Source of the DNA: an uncultured Muribaculaceae bacterium
GTDB taxonomy: Bacteria; Bacteroidota; Bacteroidia; Bacteroidales; Muribaculaceae
Assembly (NCBI GenBank): GCA_910586475.1
Contig: CAJUHM010000010.1
Coordinates: 1 to 41,900, forward strand
Length of the DNA stretch: 41,900 nucleotides
Reading direction: 5' to 3'
Shown here piece after piece: positions 26,126-34,132 of the stretch (positions are counted from its first letter, which is position 1; each line of letters opens with the position of its first letter). A model generated the notes under the pieces. That model worked only from the letters and a program-made list of their open reading frames with translations, searched no databases and was not told the origin of the DNA. The position numbers and the translations under genes are program-made.

Positions 26126-27511
26126 TCAGCCGAGCAACTGGCTTTCGATTGCCGCAATATCGTTCTGCAGCTGCTTCTCGATCGGCAGACGCTGTTCGAT
26201 ATTATTGCAGGCGTAGATCACAGTCGCGTGGGTTCTCGCAAGGCGGGTGCCGATTGTCTTCAGAGGCATTTTCGCATGCTTCTTTGCCATATACATCACC
26301 ATCTGGCGCGCGTCGGAGATCTCGCGCTTGCGCGACTTAGAGAAGATCAGATCGGGATCTATATCGTAATAGCCGGCGACCTTCTGGGTAATCGTGTCGA
26401 AATTGACCGTCCGCTTGCTGACCTTGACGGAATGAGAAAGCACCTTGCGGGCAAGATCAATATTTATCTCACGTCCGAGAGCTGAGGCGTGGACGAGAAT
26501 CGAGAGCACCATACCCTCCAGCTCGCGGATTGATCCGGTTACGTTCTGAGCGATGAATTCGACAACCTCTTCGGGAAGCTCGACACCGTCCTGCTCCGAT
26601 TTCTGATGCAGCACGTCGAGACGGAGCGCATAGTCGGGCTGCTCAAGCTCGGCGACTACTCCCATATTGAAACGCGAAACAAGACGTTTTTCCATACCCT
26701 CCATGTTGCCCGGTGCGCAATCGCTCGCAAGCACGAGCTGCTTGTTGTTGTGGACAAGATGGTTGAAGATGTGGAAGAATGCACCCTGCGTCGCAGTCTT
26801 TCCGATGAAGTCCTGAATATCGTCGATGATCAGAGTGTCGATACTCTGATAGAAGTTTATGAATTCGTTGACTTTTCCTTTCAGAGAAGCACTCGTAAAC
26901 TGGCTTTCGAACAGACGCGCTGTGATATAGAGCACTCGATTCTGCGGCGCAACCTCCTTGATTCGGATTCCTATTGCCTGGATAAGATGGGTCTTTCCGA
27001 CACCTGGCGCACCGAATATAAAAAGAGGATTGAAAGTTTTCTGCTTCGGGTCGTTGGCGATTGCCTCGCCGATAGTGCGGGCCACACGGTTGCTGACACT
27101 GTCGCAGTAGTTCTCGAAATTGTAGCTCGGGTTGAGCTGGGCGTCAATGTCGGCGACCTCTTCACGCGCAAAAGGATTTGAGCTGACCCCGTGGCGAGGC
27201 ATCGCTGCAGGACTCGGTCTTGCACTGGTCAGCGAAACAGCCGTAGAGGGCTCCCGGCCGACCTGATAATATTTATAGACGAGTTTCACCTGCTTGCCAT
27301 AGACACGGTGGAGCGTGCTTGAAAGCAACTCGATGAACTGATGCTCGAGCTTTTCGTAGAAATATTGAGAGGGAACAAGGAGGGTGAGCCTATTGTCAGA
27401 GTAATCGATCTGAGAAATGGGCTCGAACCATACCTTATATTGTTCCGCCGTCACATTGTCGGCGAAAATCTCTAAACATTTCTTCCAAAGTTGGTCGTTG
27501 GTCTGCTGCAT
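26126..27511 (-). CDS. dnaA: Chromosomal replication initiator DnaA
   Basis: A 461-residue AAA+ initiator. Domain I (about 1-85) begins with the QLWKKCLEIF helix; a variable linker (about 86-120) is domain II. Domain III has Walker A GAPGVGKT (167-174), Walker B LIIDDIQD and a sensor/arginine-finger region with RLVSRFNMG. Domain IV ends with the box-binding helix-turn-helix and signature RLARTHATVIYA. It binds DnaA boxes at oriC and melts the DNA. The region upstream is strongly AT-rich. The gene is alone: no dnaN or recF follows, which is usual in Bacteroidales. Confidence 0.97.
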   Translation of the reverse strand: MQQTNDQLWKKCLEIFADNVTAEQYKVWFEPISQIDYSDNRLTLLVPSQYFYEKLEHQFIELLSSTLHRVYGKQVKLVYKYYQVGREPSTAVSLTSARPSPAAMPRHGVSSNPFAREEVADIDAQLNPSYNFENYCDSVSNRVARTIGEAIANDPKQKTFNPLFIFGAPGVGKTHLIQAIGIRIKEVAPQNRVLYITARLFESQFTSASLKGKVNEFINFYQSIDTLIIDDIQDFIGKTATQGAFFHIFNHLVHNNKQLVLASDCAPGNMEGMEKRLVSRFNMGVVAELEQPDYALRLDVLHQKSEQDGVELPEEVVEFIAQNVTGSIRELEGMVLSILVHASALGREINIDLARKVLSHSVKVSKRTVNFDTITQKVAGYYDIDPDLIFSKSRKREISDARQMVMYMAKKHAKMPLKTIGTRLARTHATVIYACNNIEQRLPIEKQLQNDIAAIESQLLG

Positions 27512-27855
27512 CAGGGGTGGGGTCGCTTTTTGAATTCGTCTATTTTTTCAATACAAATTTCCGACATTTTTTTTACAAAAACAAACACCGAAAATATTGG
27601 ATTTTTTAGATTTTTTACACCTATCTGATTTTTAGGTATTTAGAAATTGTCAATAACTTCGCTTAAACCTTAAGATTATGTAAACGTAGTATTAGGATAT
27701 ACTACAGCAATTTAACCCCATTTTTATTCAATTTAATTAAAGCAATACTTTAAGTTAAATCAGTTGCTAAACCGTTAATTTCCTTATAAAGCGATAGAAA
27801 AAACAGCTCCCGACGCGTATTCTCTATTTATAACAAATCTAAATAACTAAAATCG
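27512..27855. other. AT-rich region upstream of dnaA, possible origin segment
   Basis: About 340 bp with long A and T runs (for example 27560-27580 and 27600-27620) and no plausible gene on either strand. It contrasts sharply with its GC-rich surroundings. I see no TTATCCACA-type DnaA box; TTTTACACC (near 27612) is the closest. AT richness beside dnaA is compatible with a replication origin or simply a large regulatory region. Confidence 0.4.
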
Positions 27856-27856
27856 G

Positions 27857-27969
27857 TATCGGGGGTAGCTACAACGTCAATTGATGGTCCGGTGCGGGCT
27901 CCAGCGGATAAGCCCCCGCTACCCGATATTCGTTATCGCCGGGGGGGGCCGGGCGATAACAAATATCGG
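27857..27969. repeat. Competing inverted repeats with eight-G loop
   Basis: Two hairpins share one strand. TATCGGGGGTAGC (27857-27869) can pair with GCTACCCGATA (27918-27928). Alternatively CCGATATTCGTTATCGCC (27923-27940) pairs with GGCGATAACAAATATCGG (27952-27969; 17 of 18 pairs) around an 11-nt loop that begins with eight Gs. A third pairing, GCGGGCT with AGCCCCCGC, lies inside the first. The right arm is part of the 30-bp element repeated at 38506. Confidence 0.7.
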
Positions 27970-27999
27970 AGAACGGGATCTAAATGTTACATAGGTTTG
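27952..27999 (+). promoter_or_regulatory. Shared upstream element plus -7 box before the EFR1-like remnant
   Basis: The 30-bp element at 27952-27981 is 26/30 identical to 38506-38535, including AACAAATAT and GGAGAACGG without mismatch. A -7 box TAGGTTTG (27992-27999) follows 40 bp after the element's first base. The second copy has the same layout before the radical SAM gene. It looks like a common activator or repressor site. Confidence 0.6.
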
Positions 28000-28041
28000 A
28001 AAAAATGTGAGAAACGTACAATCCTAAGCCTCAAGTGTACT

Positions 28042-28715
28042 ATGGCCCACGACCTCACAGTCCACGACATCGGCAGAATTGACATCGAGGACGCCGATGA
28101 TATAGTGGTGTTTGTCGCACCTGTATATGCCGGCAGGGTTCCGGCTTTGGCGGCAGAACGATTTCTGACAGTAAACGGCCATGGCCAGAAAGCGGTAGCC
28201 ATCGCAGTCTATGGCAACCGCGATTATGATGACGCTCTGGTTGAAATGTGTGATATTATCAGCGCACGTGGATTCAAACTTATTGCCGCCGGTGCGTTCA
28301 TTGCACAGCATTGTATTTTCCCCAAAGTGGCTACCGACCCGATGCCTCGGACGAGAAAAAACTCGCCCGGTACGCATCGATTGTCAACGAACGGATTATC
28401 AGCGACAGACTGCTTGATTTGAATATGGTGAAAGGCAATCGTCCGTATAAAAAACCGACCGCTGTGCCTCTGCATCCCCAAACAGACAAGAAAAAATGCA
28501 ACAGTTGCGGAACATGTGCCGTCCAATGCCCTACCGGAGCTATTGACGCAGCCGATCCGAAGAAAACTGACACCAAAAAGTGTATCGCCTGCTGCCGGTG
28601 CATCAATGTGTGTCCGCAACAAGCACGTTCTTTTGGCGGACTGCTCTACAAGGTGGCAGGATGGAAATTCTGCAAAGACAACTCACGACGCCTCGAACCC
28701 GAATGGTTTGTCTGA
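28042..28715 (+). pseudogene. Broken EFR1-like flavodoxin/ferredoxin gene
   Basis: Two frames together encode the parts of an EFR1-type protein, which fuses a flavodoxin-like domain to a two-cluster ferredoxin. The first frame (28042-28422) has VFVAPVYAGRVPALAAERF and AVYGNRDYDDAL, then GAFIAQHCIFPKVAT. After about 28331-28343 the match moves to the second frame (RPDASDEKKLARYASIV), which ends at 28715 and holds CNSCGTCAVQCP and CIACCRCINVCP, two [4Fe-4S] motifs. One base, or four (a GACC copy), is missing. The N-terminal FMN-binding segment (SPTGT-like) of relatives is also absent; no frame upstream encodes it. The ferredoxin half could in theory still be made from an internal start. A sequencing error could explain the frameshift but not the missing N-terminus. 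Confidence 0.75.
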
Positions 28716-28812
28716 CCGGCCAAACAGCATGTATCAGTTCACAATGGAGCGACAACACTAAAAAGTCGCTCCATTCGTTTTTTTTGCGGAGCAAAGCGGC
28801 AAGCCGATCAGA

Positions 28813-28860
28813 AGCAGGACGGTGTGTCAGATCCCGCGGGATCTGACACACCGTCCTGCT
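28813..28860. terminator. 48-nt perfect palindrome between the EFR1-like remnant and mlaD-like gene
   Basis: Arms 28813-28835 and 28838-28860 are perfectly complementary over 23 bp around GC. The inner part reads GGTGTGTCAGATCCC, sharing the gene-end hairpin core. GATTTTC follows on the plus strand, a weak T-run. It lies between convergent genes. Confidence 0.75.
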
Positions 28861-28879
28861 GATTTTCGTCATTCGTGAG

Positions 28880-29797
28880 TTAGAAGAGCTTCAGCGAGAT
28901 GTAGCGTTTGGGGTTCATTCGGACATCGATGAGAAGAGAGTCAAGACTCGCCGATGCATTCGAGAGATTGGTATAGAGCTGACGGTCGTTCATCAGCAGA
29001 CCCAGAGAGGAGTTCGGATTGTTGAGATTGGCCAGAACCTCATTGAGCGATTTCGATGCCTCAAGCACATTCTGCATGGTGGCATCAAGCGGCATGTTCT
29101 TAAGCGAGGCTGAGACCGAAGTGAGGTCGCCGGAGATCGTATTCAGGTTAGCTGACATGGACCGCACATTGGTCATCGTCGTGCCGGCATCCTTCACGAT
29201 TCCCGGCATGGACCCCATCAGACCGTTGAGCTGACGGCTTGCACTCTCGATATTGACAAGCGTTGCGTTAAGATGGTCGAGCGACGTTCCGATAGCCGGA
29301 TTTGCGGCGACTTCGGTCAGTGCGGTCAGCAGAGAATCGATCTTAGGAATCATGGCTGTTATTCCGGGAAGAAGGTCGTTGCTGACATTGTCCATCAGTC
29401 CGGCTGACTGCTGCGCGATCAGCTGTGAGCCGACTTCAAGATCGGCCGCATCCTGACCCATGACAAGCTGAATTCCTGAAGTTCCGAGCATATCGGTCAC
29501 GAGCACAGCTTTCGTGCCTTTCTTAAGACGGAGCTCCTTGTCGAGACTGAGTTCGACTCTGATGTGACCGGGATTGTCGTATTCATATTCTATCTCACGG
29601 ACAAGTCCGACCTTGAAGCCGTTGATTTTAACCGAAGCGTTAGGTTCAAGCCCCGCCACGTTGGTGTAGGAAGCATAATAATAGTTAGTGGCCTTGAAGA
29701 CATTGACTCCCTTGAGGTAGTTTATTCCGACAATGACCACAGCAATTGCAAGAAGGACACTGAGTCCGATGACAAATGTTTTCGGGGGACGTTGCAT
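28880..29797 (-). CDS. MlaD/MCE-family lipid-transport protein
   Basis: A 305-residue protein anchored by one N-terminal helix (about 7-25). One MCE domain (about 33-115, with ASYTNVAGLEPNASVKINGFKVG at its start) is followed by a long helical tail (about 120-305) rich in Asn/Ser/Leu. MCE proteins form rings or tubes in the periplasm that carry phospholipids between membranes as part of an ABC system. The permease and ATPase genes are not in this window. The start at 29797 is used because upstream in-frame residues lack signal character. It lies downstream of the amidase gene on the same strand, a common order in Bacteroidales. Confidence 0.9.
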   Translation of the reverse strand: MQRPPKTFVIGLSVLLAIAVVIVGINYLKGVNVFKATNYYYASYTNVAGLEPNASVKINGFKVGLVREIEYEYDNPGHIRVELSLDKELRLKKGTKAVLVTDMLGTSGIQLVMGQDAADLEVGSQLIAQQSAGLMDNVSNDLLPGITAMIPKIDSLLTALTEVAANPAIGTSLDHLNATLVNIESASRQLNGLMGSMPGIVKDAGTTMTNVRSMSANLNTISGDLTSVSASLKNMPLDATMQNVLEASKSLNEVLANLNNPNSSLGLLMNDRQLYTNLSNASASLDSLLIDVRMNPKRYISLKLF

Positions 29798-29947
29798 TAT
29801 CTTTACGTTAATGAGTGAGTGACTATATAATATTTTAATCGGAGCGCCTTCCGGACCAGACGGCACGGGGGGATGGCGACTGCCTCTATATTTCAGTTTG
29901 TTGATCTATACATTTCTTAAGAAATAACTTCAGGTGAGAGAGTAGAA

Positions 29948-31042
29948 TCATGGGACTCGCTTATCGCCGACAGTCTTGATCAGAAAAGCATCCGGGAAGA
30001 GTTCTCTGACCTTTTTAAGCTCAGACGCAGCCCCACGCACCGAAGAAAAAGAACCATAGGTGTATTTATAGATCCCTTTCTCGCAATAGCATCCGACATC
30101 GGACAGACCTTTGAATTCGGGGCTACCGTCGGAGAGCTTGCGGTTGGAGGTTGCAAACTGGATACGGTAGACGACCTTGCTGTCATTTTTTCCATGTCTG
30201 TCCGGAGAAACTCTGTTCGAAGCCGGAGATACAGACCGGGCTGAGACCTCACCCGCTGAGCCGAGGCCATTCCGGTATTCCATGATTCCGCGCAGGAGAG
30301 CCTCGGCAAGTTTCTCCTGACCGGAATCCGAAGCCATGAACTTCTCTACGGCAGGATTGCAGATAAAATCGAGTTCGACGAGCATCGACGGCATTGCCGT
30401 CTTCAACAGCACCCAGAAATTAGCCTGCTTGACGCCATTGTTTTTCCGTCCTGCGACAAATGCGAGCTGTCCGCACACGGATTTGGCCGCAAGAAGGCTC
30501 TGCTGCATGTACTTATTCTGACTCAGTTCGAAAATGATGTAGCTTTCTGCGCTTGACGGATCAAAACCCATATAAGTCGAGGTGTAGTCGCGCTCGAGCT
30601 TCATCACCGAGTTCTCCCTCATCGCAACAGCGAGATTGGCCTCCGTCTTGTCAGGTCCGAGGGTATAGACTGACGCTCCGTGGACCGAAGCGCGGTTTTT
30701 CGCTTTCAGATCGACTGAATTCGTATGGATTGATACAAAGAGATTGCCGCCGGCCTTGTTGGCGATGTCGGCACGTCCCTGCAGAGTCACGAAGCTATCG
30801 TCGGTTCGCGTGTAGACAACCTTCACGCCCTTCTGGGAGGAGAGCTTCTTTCCAAGCAGACGCGCCACGGCCAGATTGATCGTTTTTTCGTTCGTCACAG
30901 CCCCGATAGCCCCGGCATCATGGCCACCATGACCCGCGTCTATGACTATGACAAAATCGGAGGCCGCCTTCCGGGCAGCTTCAGAAACGTTACATCCCAG
31001 AAGGACGACAACGAAAACAATTATGCGGGCGATCAGTTTCAT
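29948..31042 (-). CDS. N-acetylmuramoyl-L-alanine amidase (Amidase_3) with SPOR-like C-terminus
   Basis: A 364-residue exported enzyme with a signal peptide (about 1-22, ending SEA). The zinc ligands are H38 (DAGHGG), E52 (NEKTIN) and H106 (SIHTNS), and the catalytic glutamate sits in MLVELDFICN. It cleaves the amide between MurNAc and L-Ala of peptidoglycan during division. After a Ser/Arg-rich linker, the last 75 residues (VYRIQFATSNRKL... YTYGSFSSVRGAASELKKVR) resemble a SPOR domain, which binds denuded septal glycan. This suggests septal recruitment. The ATG at 31042 is preceded by a -7 box at 31067-31060; the frame is open 49 codons further upstream without signal features. The EnvC-like protein at 12367 may be its activator. 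Confidence 0.92.
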   Translation of the reverse strand: MKLIARIIVFVVVLLGCNVSEAARKAASDFVIVIDAGHGGHDAGAIGAVTNEKTINLAVARLLGKKLSSQKGVKVVYTRTDDSFVTLQGRADIANKAGGNLFVSIHTNSVDLKAKNRASVHGASVYTLGPDKTEANLAVAMRENSVMKLERDYTSTYMGFDPSSAESYIIFELSQNKYMQQSLLAAKSVCGQLAFVAGRKNNGVKQANFWVLLKTAMPSMLVELDFICNPAVEKFMASDSGQEKLAEALLRGIMEYRNGLGSAGEVSARSVSPASNRVSPDRHGKNDSKVVYRIQFATSNRKLSDGSPEFKGLSDVGCYCEKGIYKYTYGSFSSVRGAASELKKVRELFPDAFLIKTVGDKRVP

Positions 31043-31059
31043 TCGGCCGAATTTCGCCA

Positions 31060-31067
31060 CAAAGATA
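31060..31067 (-). promoter_or_regulatory. -7 box of the amidase-mlaD operon
   Basis: TATCTTTG on the minus strand, 18 bp before the chosen amidase ATG. It supports that start over the longer frame, which would begin upstream of the promoter. Confidence 0.6.
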
Positions 31068-31285
31068 CATAAAAAATCGAATTCGGTTGCGTTCGGTGTA
31101 TGATAAAAAACACCTGACAGCCGATCTGCCCCGCCAAACTCCGCTATAATCAGCCCGACACCGACACATTTGATCGTGCTTGGGCCCAACTATGATTCTC
31201 TTAGGCCACCATTGCGCAAATCTATGAAATATAGCTGAGAAACACAAAATATATTAAAAAGCGTGCTTCCATTCCCTTTTATGAG

Positions 31286-31293
31286 TAATTTTG
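31286..31293 (+). promoter_or_regulatory. -7 box of the GldB-like gene
   Basis: TAATTTTG lies 20 bp before the ATG at 31313 and implies a very short leader; no clear -33 element. Confidence 0.5.
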
Positions 31294-31312
31294 GGAAAAT
31301 AATCTGATCCAA

Positions 31313-32278
31313 ATGCGGCTATTTCGAAAATCAGGACACAATATTAGTGTCTGTATCCTGTCACTCATTCCGCTGATGCTCTGTTCGTGCAGCCATCCGG
31401 AAAAAATCGCGATCGAACGGCTCGATACTGCCGCGTCGGCAAACACACGTGAGCTGACCGACTCTTTCAGCCCTGCCCTGAAGGCATTGGCTCCGCTATT
31501 CGGGCGTCAGTCGCCCCCTGAAGTCTTGGAAGCCTACCGCTCGTCCGACGCGCAACTGGTGTTCGCTCCCGACATCGACCGGCGGCTCGGCTCGCTCGAC
31601 CGGACAGAGACCCAGCTTGGCATAATGCGCCAGACGATGGCCTCCGAACTGCCGTCGGTGAGGTTTCCGGCGCGCATCTTCGGCATCGCCACCCCCTACC
31701 GGCAGTCGGTCATGGTCTGCGACTCGGTCATTATCATCGGGCTCAACCACTATCTCGGACCGGACTATCCGGGCTACGCTTCGTTCGAAAGCTACATCCG
31801 GTCGCAGAAAACCGTGTCGCGGATAGCAGCAGACATTGCGGAGGCTCTGATCGCAACGACCTACCCCTACACCGCAACGGACAATCCGACCGTTCTCTCG
31901 CGGCTGCTCTACGAAGGAGCCCTCATGAACGCCGTGGCCACTGCCCTGCCCTCAGAAACACCTGCGGAACTTCTCGGCTACGACGACTCCAAAATGGAAT
32001 GGGTCACTCAGAACGAAAGCGCCGTCTGGCAACATCTCGTTTCGACGGATATGCTTTTTTCGACAGATCCGGCGACAGCCGACAGACTTGTCCGCCCAGC
32101 CCCGTCCACACCGGCAGTCAATCCCGCCGCCCCGGGACGCATCGGACGCTTCATCGGCATGAGAATCGTCAGATCCTATCTCTCCGCCAACCCCGGTTCA
32201 ACCATCGAATCAACACTTCGCCCCACCTTCTACAACTCCCTGCAAACCCTCAAAAACGCCTCTTATTTCCCGAGATAG
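31313..32278 (+). CDS. GldB-like lipoprotein
   Basis: A 321-residue lipoprotein with C26 as probable lipidation site (LMLCSC). Several stretches match what I know of the gliding-motility lipoprotein GldB: DSVIIIGLNHYLGPDYPGY in the middle, GYDDSKMEWVTQNESAVWQHL, a MLFSTD segment, and PGRIGRFIGMRIVRSY near the C-terminus. GldB is essential for gliding in Flavobacterium, yet homologues occur in non-gliding Bacteroidetes where the role is unknown. No protease HExxH motif is visible although the fold resembles DUF2268 proteins. No other gld or por gene is nearby. It is monocistronic, followed by a 268-bp gap. Confidence 0.85.
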   Translation: MRLFRKSGHNISVCILSLIPLMLCSCSHPEKIAIERLDTAASANTRELTDSFSPALKALAPLFGRQSPPEVLEAYRSSDAQLVFAPDIDRRLGSLDRTETQLGIMRQTMASELPSVRFPARIFGIATPYRQSVMVCDSVIIIGLNHYLGPDYPGYASFESYIRSQKTVSRIAADIAEALIATTYPYTATDNPTVLSRLLYEGALMNAVATALPSETPAELLGYDDSKMEWVTQNESAVWQHLVSTDMLFSTDPATADRLVRPAPSTPAVNPAAPGRIGRFIGMRIVRSYLSANPGSTIESTLRPTFYNSLQTLKNASYFPR

Positions 32279-32379
32279 CTACCCTAATTAACTAAATTTA
32301 ACAAAACATCCCTATCCCGCTCCACAAGCGGCATTGGCGCAACCGACAGGAGCCTCGCCGACGTGCAGAAACAGCGATA

Positions 32380-32411
32380 TTTGCCTAATCTCCAATCTTT
32401 TTGTAACTTTG
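32380..32411 (+). promoter_or_regulatory. Promoter of the thioredoxin-fold gene
   Basis: TTTG (32380-32383), 20-nt spacer and TAACTTTG (32404-32411) match the Bacteroidetes consensus well. Confidence 0.75.
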
Positions 32412-32546
32412 CACCGTTTTTATGACGATCGCCGGACCATAGAGTTGGACCGGTAGCCGAAAATCGGCAGGGCCGAATCCCCGTTCCGTTTACCGGAAAC
32501 TTTGTCGGGACGTATCGAGCCTTAAGTGTAACATAAAAAGAATGTA
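32412..32546 (+). promoter_or_regulatory. Long, possibly structured leader
   Basis: The predicted start near 32418 leaves about 130 nt before the ATG. This GC-rich leader contains a GCCGA-AAA-TCGGC hairpin (32456-32468), a TTCCG...CGGAA hairpin (32484-32498), and a six-codon open frame ATG...TAG (32422-32442). It matches no riboswitch class I know. Confidence 0.4.
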
Positions 32547-33044
32547 ATGAAGAAAACAATAATGATCATTGCGCTCTTCGCCGTTCTGCTTTTCACCGTT
32601 TCGTCGCGTAGCGCACGTGACCTCCGCGCCTCAAGAGGCTTTGCCTCACCGGAGCTCGCACTGGTCAATGTTTCGGACAGTTCAGAGATGAACCTCAGCG
32701 ACCTCAAGGGACGTTTCGTCCTGGTGAATTTCTGGGCAGCCTACGATGCCGAATCGAGAATAGCTGCCCACGATTTCGACCGCCTCGCGGCCGAAACCGA
32801 CAGCAGACAGCTCTGTCTCCTGCAGATCAATCTTGATCCCGGATCGCGCCTTTTTCGTGAGATAGTGCGCCGAGACAGACTCAATGAAGCGCAACAATTC
32901 AAAGTGTCAGCCCGACAGGAAGCGGATGTTGTCCATGCTTTCAATCTGGGCTCCGGCCTCCAATCCTACCTCATTGATCCCGATGGCGAGATTGTGGCTG
33001 TAAACCCAACCCCTCAAGCGGTTGCAGATGCCATCGAGTCATAG
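32547..33044 (+). CDS. Thioredoxin-fold (TlpA-like) protein lacking CxxC
   Basis: A 165-residue exported protein with a hydrophobic N-terminus (about 1-19) and a TlpA/AhpC-type thioredoxin fold: LSDLKGRFVLVNFWAAYDAES, the region LLQINLDPGSRLFREIV, and SYLIDPDGEIVA. The redox site of relatives (WC.PC) reads W63-AAY-D67-AE-S70, so both cysteines are replaced (D67 and S70). It cannot exchange disulfides through the usual centre. The cis-proline region also looks altered (LQSYLIDP). It may bind a ligand or act as a structural partner. A good promoter, a 130-nt leader and a terminator make it a single-gene unit. Confidence 0.85.
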   Translation: MKKTIMIIALFAVLLFTVSSRSARDLRASRGFASPELALVNVSDSSEMNLSDLKGRFVLVNFWAAYDAESRIAAHDFDRLAAETDSRQLCLLQINLDPGSRLFREIVRRDRLNEAQQFKVSARQEADVVHAFNLGSGLQSYLIDPDGEIVAVNPTPQAVADAIES

Positions 33045-33061
33045 CCGCAAGAAAAATTTCC

Positions 33062-33094
33062 GCCGGTCCGCAAAATTGCCGATCGGCCTTTTTC
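33062..33094 (+). terminator. Terminator of the thioredoxin-fold gene
   Basis: GCCGGTC (33062-33068) and GATCGGC (33081-33087) form a 7-bp stem with one G-T pair, followed by CTTTTTC. Confidence 0.65.
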
Positions 33095-33236
33095 ATTTCT
33101 TGAAAAAACGTCTCGACAAACGTTTCGACTTATTTAAACAGTTTTCTTTAAACTTTTACGCCCGAAGCGCGTCATAAGAATATAACCATGTCCTGAAACG
33201 AAACAATAACCCCTTACACTAATAATATATTACATT

Positions 33237-34100
33237 ATGAAAATCCGCCACCTGATCCCGGCTGCCGCTCTGACTGCACTGGTCCTGACAACGAGCTGCA
33301 CCAGCAACAAGAAGTACACCGCCCTTCAGAGTCAATACTCTGAACTCGCCTCGAAATACCACGAGTCGCAGGTTGCATTGGCCGAATGTAACGCTAAAAC
33401 CGAATCGCTCGACGACATGCTCACAGAAGCAAAACGGACCAATTCAGACCTCAGACGCAGCTATGCCGCACTTCAGGGATCTCTCAACCAGAGCCTCCAG
33501 CAGAACCAGCAGGGCAATGTCAACATCTCCAAACTTGTCGATCAGATCAATGAGTCGAACGCCTACATCAAACAGCTCGTCGACGCCAAATCAAAATCAG
33601 ACTCTCTCCTGATCGCACTCACCAACAAACTGACCCGTTCGCTGGACAAAGACGAGCTGCGCGACGTCGACGTAAAGGTGCTCAAAGGCGTTGTCTACAT
33701 CTCGCTGGCCGACAACATGCTCTTCAAATCAGGTAGCTACGAGATCAGCGACCGTGCGATGGAGACCCTCAGCAAGATCGCCAAAATCATCAAAGACTAC
33801 AAGAGCTACGATGTGCTTGTCGAAGGAAACACCGACAACGTGCCGATCACTCGGACAAACATCCGCAACAACTGGGACCTGTCGGCTCTGCGCGCTTCTT
33901 CGGTAGTACAGGTTCTGCAAAACGACTTCGGCATCGACCCGTCGCGGCTTTCTGCAGCTGGCCGCGGCGAATTCCACCCCATTACCGACAACGACACCGA
34001 AACCGGACGCCAGCGCAACCGCCGCACCGAGATCATCATCACACCGCAACTTGATGAATTCATGGACCTCATCGACCAGGCCCCTGAATCGGAACAATAA
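33237..34100 (+). CDS. OmpA-family lipoprotein
   Basis: A 287-residue lipoprotein with C21 (TTSC). A coiled-coil segment (about 28-130) precedes the C-terminal OmpA-like domain (about 150-275). Peptidoglycan-binding features seen are NMLFKSGSYEIS, VEGNTDNVPI, the LSALRASSVVQVL helix and GRQRNRRTEI. The domain holds meso-diaminopimelate in the cell wall. With lipid anchor, helix and wall-binding domain it should tie the outer membrane to peptidoglycan, as Pal does. It has its own terminator at 34133. The 192 bp upstream has no clear -7 box. Confidence 0.9.
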   Translation: MKIRHLIPAAALTALVLTTSCTSNKKYTALQSQYSELASKYHESQVALAECNAKTESLDDMLTEAKRTNSDLRRSYAALQGSLNQSLQQNQQGNVNISKLVDQINESNAYIKQLVDAKSKSDSLLIALTNKLTRSLDKDELRDVDVKVLKGVVYISLADNMLFKSGSYEISDRAMETLSKIAKIIKDYKSYDVLVEGNTDNVPITRTNIRNNWDLSALRASSVVQVLQNDFGIDPSRLSAAGRGEFHPITDNDTETGRQRNRRTEIIITPQLDEFMDLIDQAPESEQ

Positions 34101-34112
34101 TCCATCTGATCA

Positions 34113-34129
34113 GTCTGATAATATCAGAC
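34113..34129. repeat. 17-bp palindrome at the end of the OmpA-family gene
   Basis: GTCTGATA-A-TATCAGAC is perfectly symmetrical. It lies just after the stop codon and just before the terminator stem, where an operator would be unusual. Confidence 0.5.
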
Positions 34130-34132
34130 CGA

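Noticed and set aside
27892..28041. Upstream extension of the EFR1-like first frame
   Set aside because: It runs through the inverted repeats and the predicted promoter and shows none of the FMN-binding sequence expected there.
29912..29925. 14-bp palindrome ATTTCTTAAGAAAT between the amidase and mlaD-like genes
   Set aside because: Perfect but short and AT-rich; easily expected by chance and not linked to a promoter box.
31043..31189. 49-residue N-terminal extension of the amidase
   Set aside because: It precedes the -7 box and a typical signal peptide at 31042, so it is unlikely to be translated.
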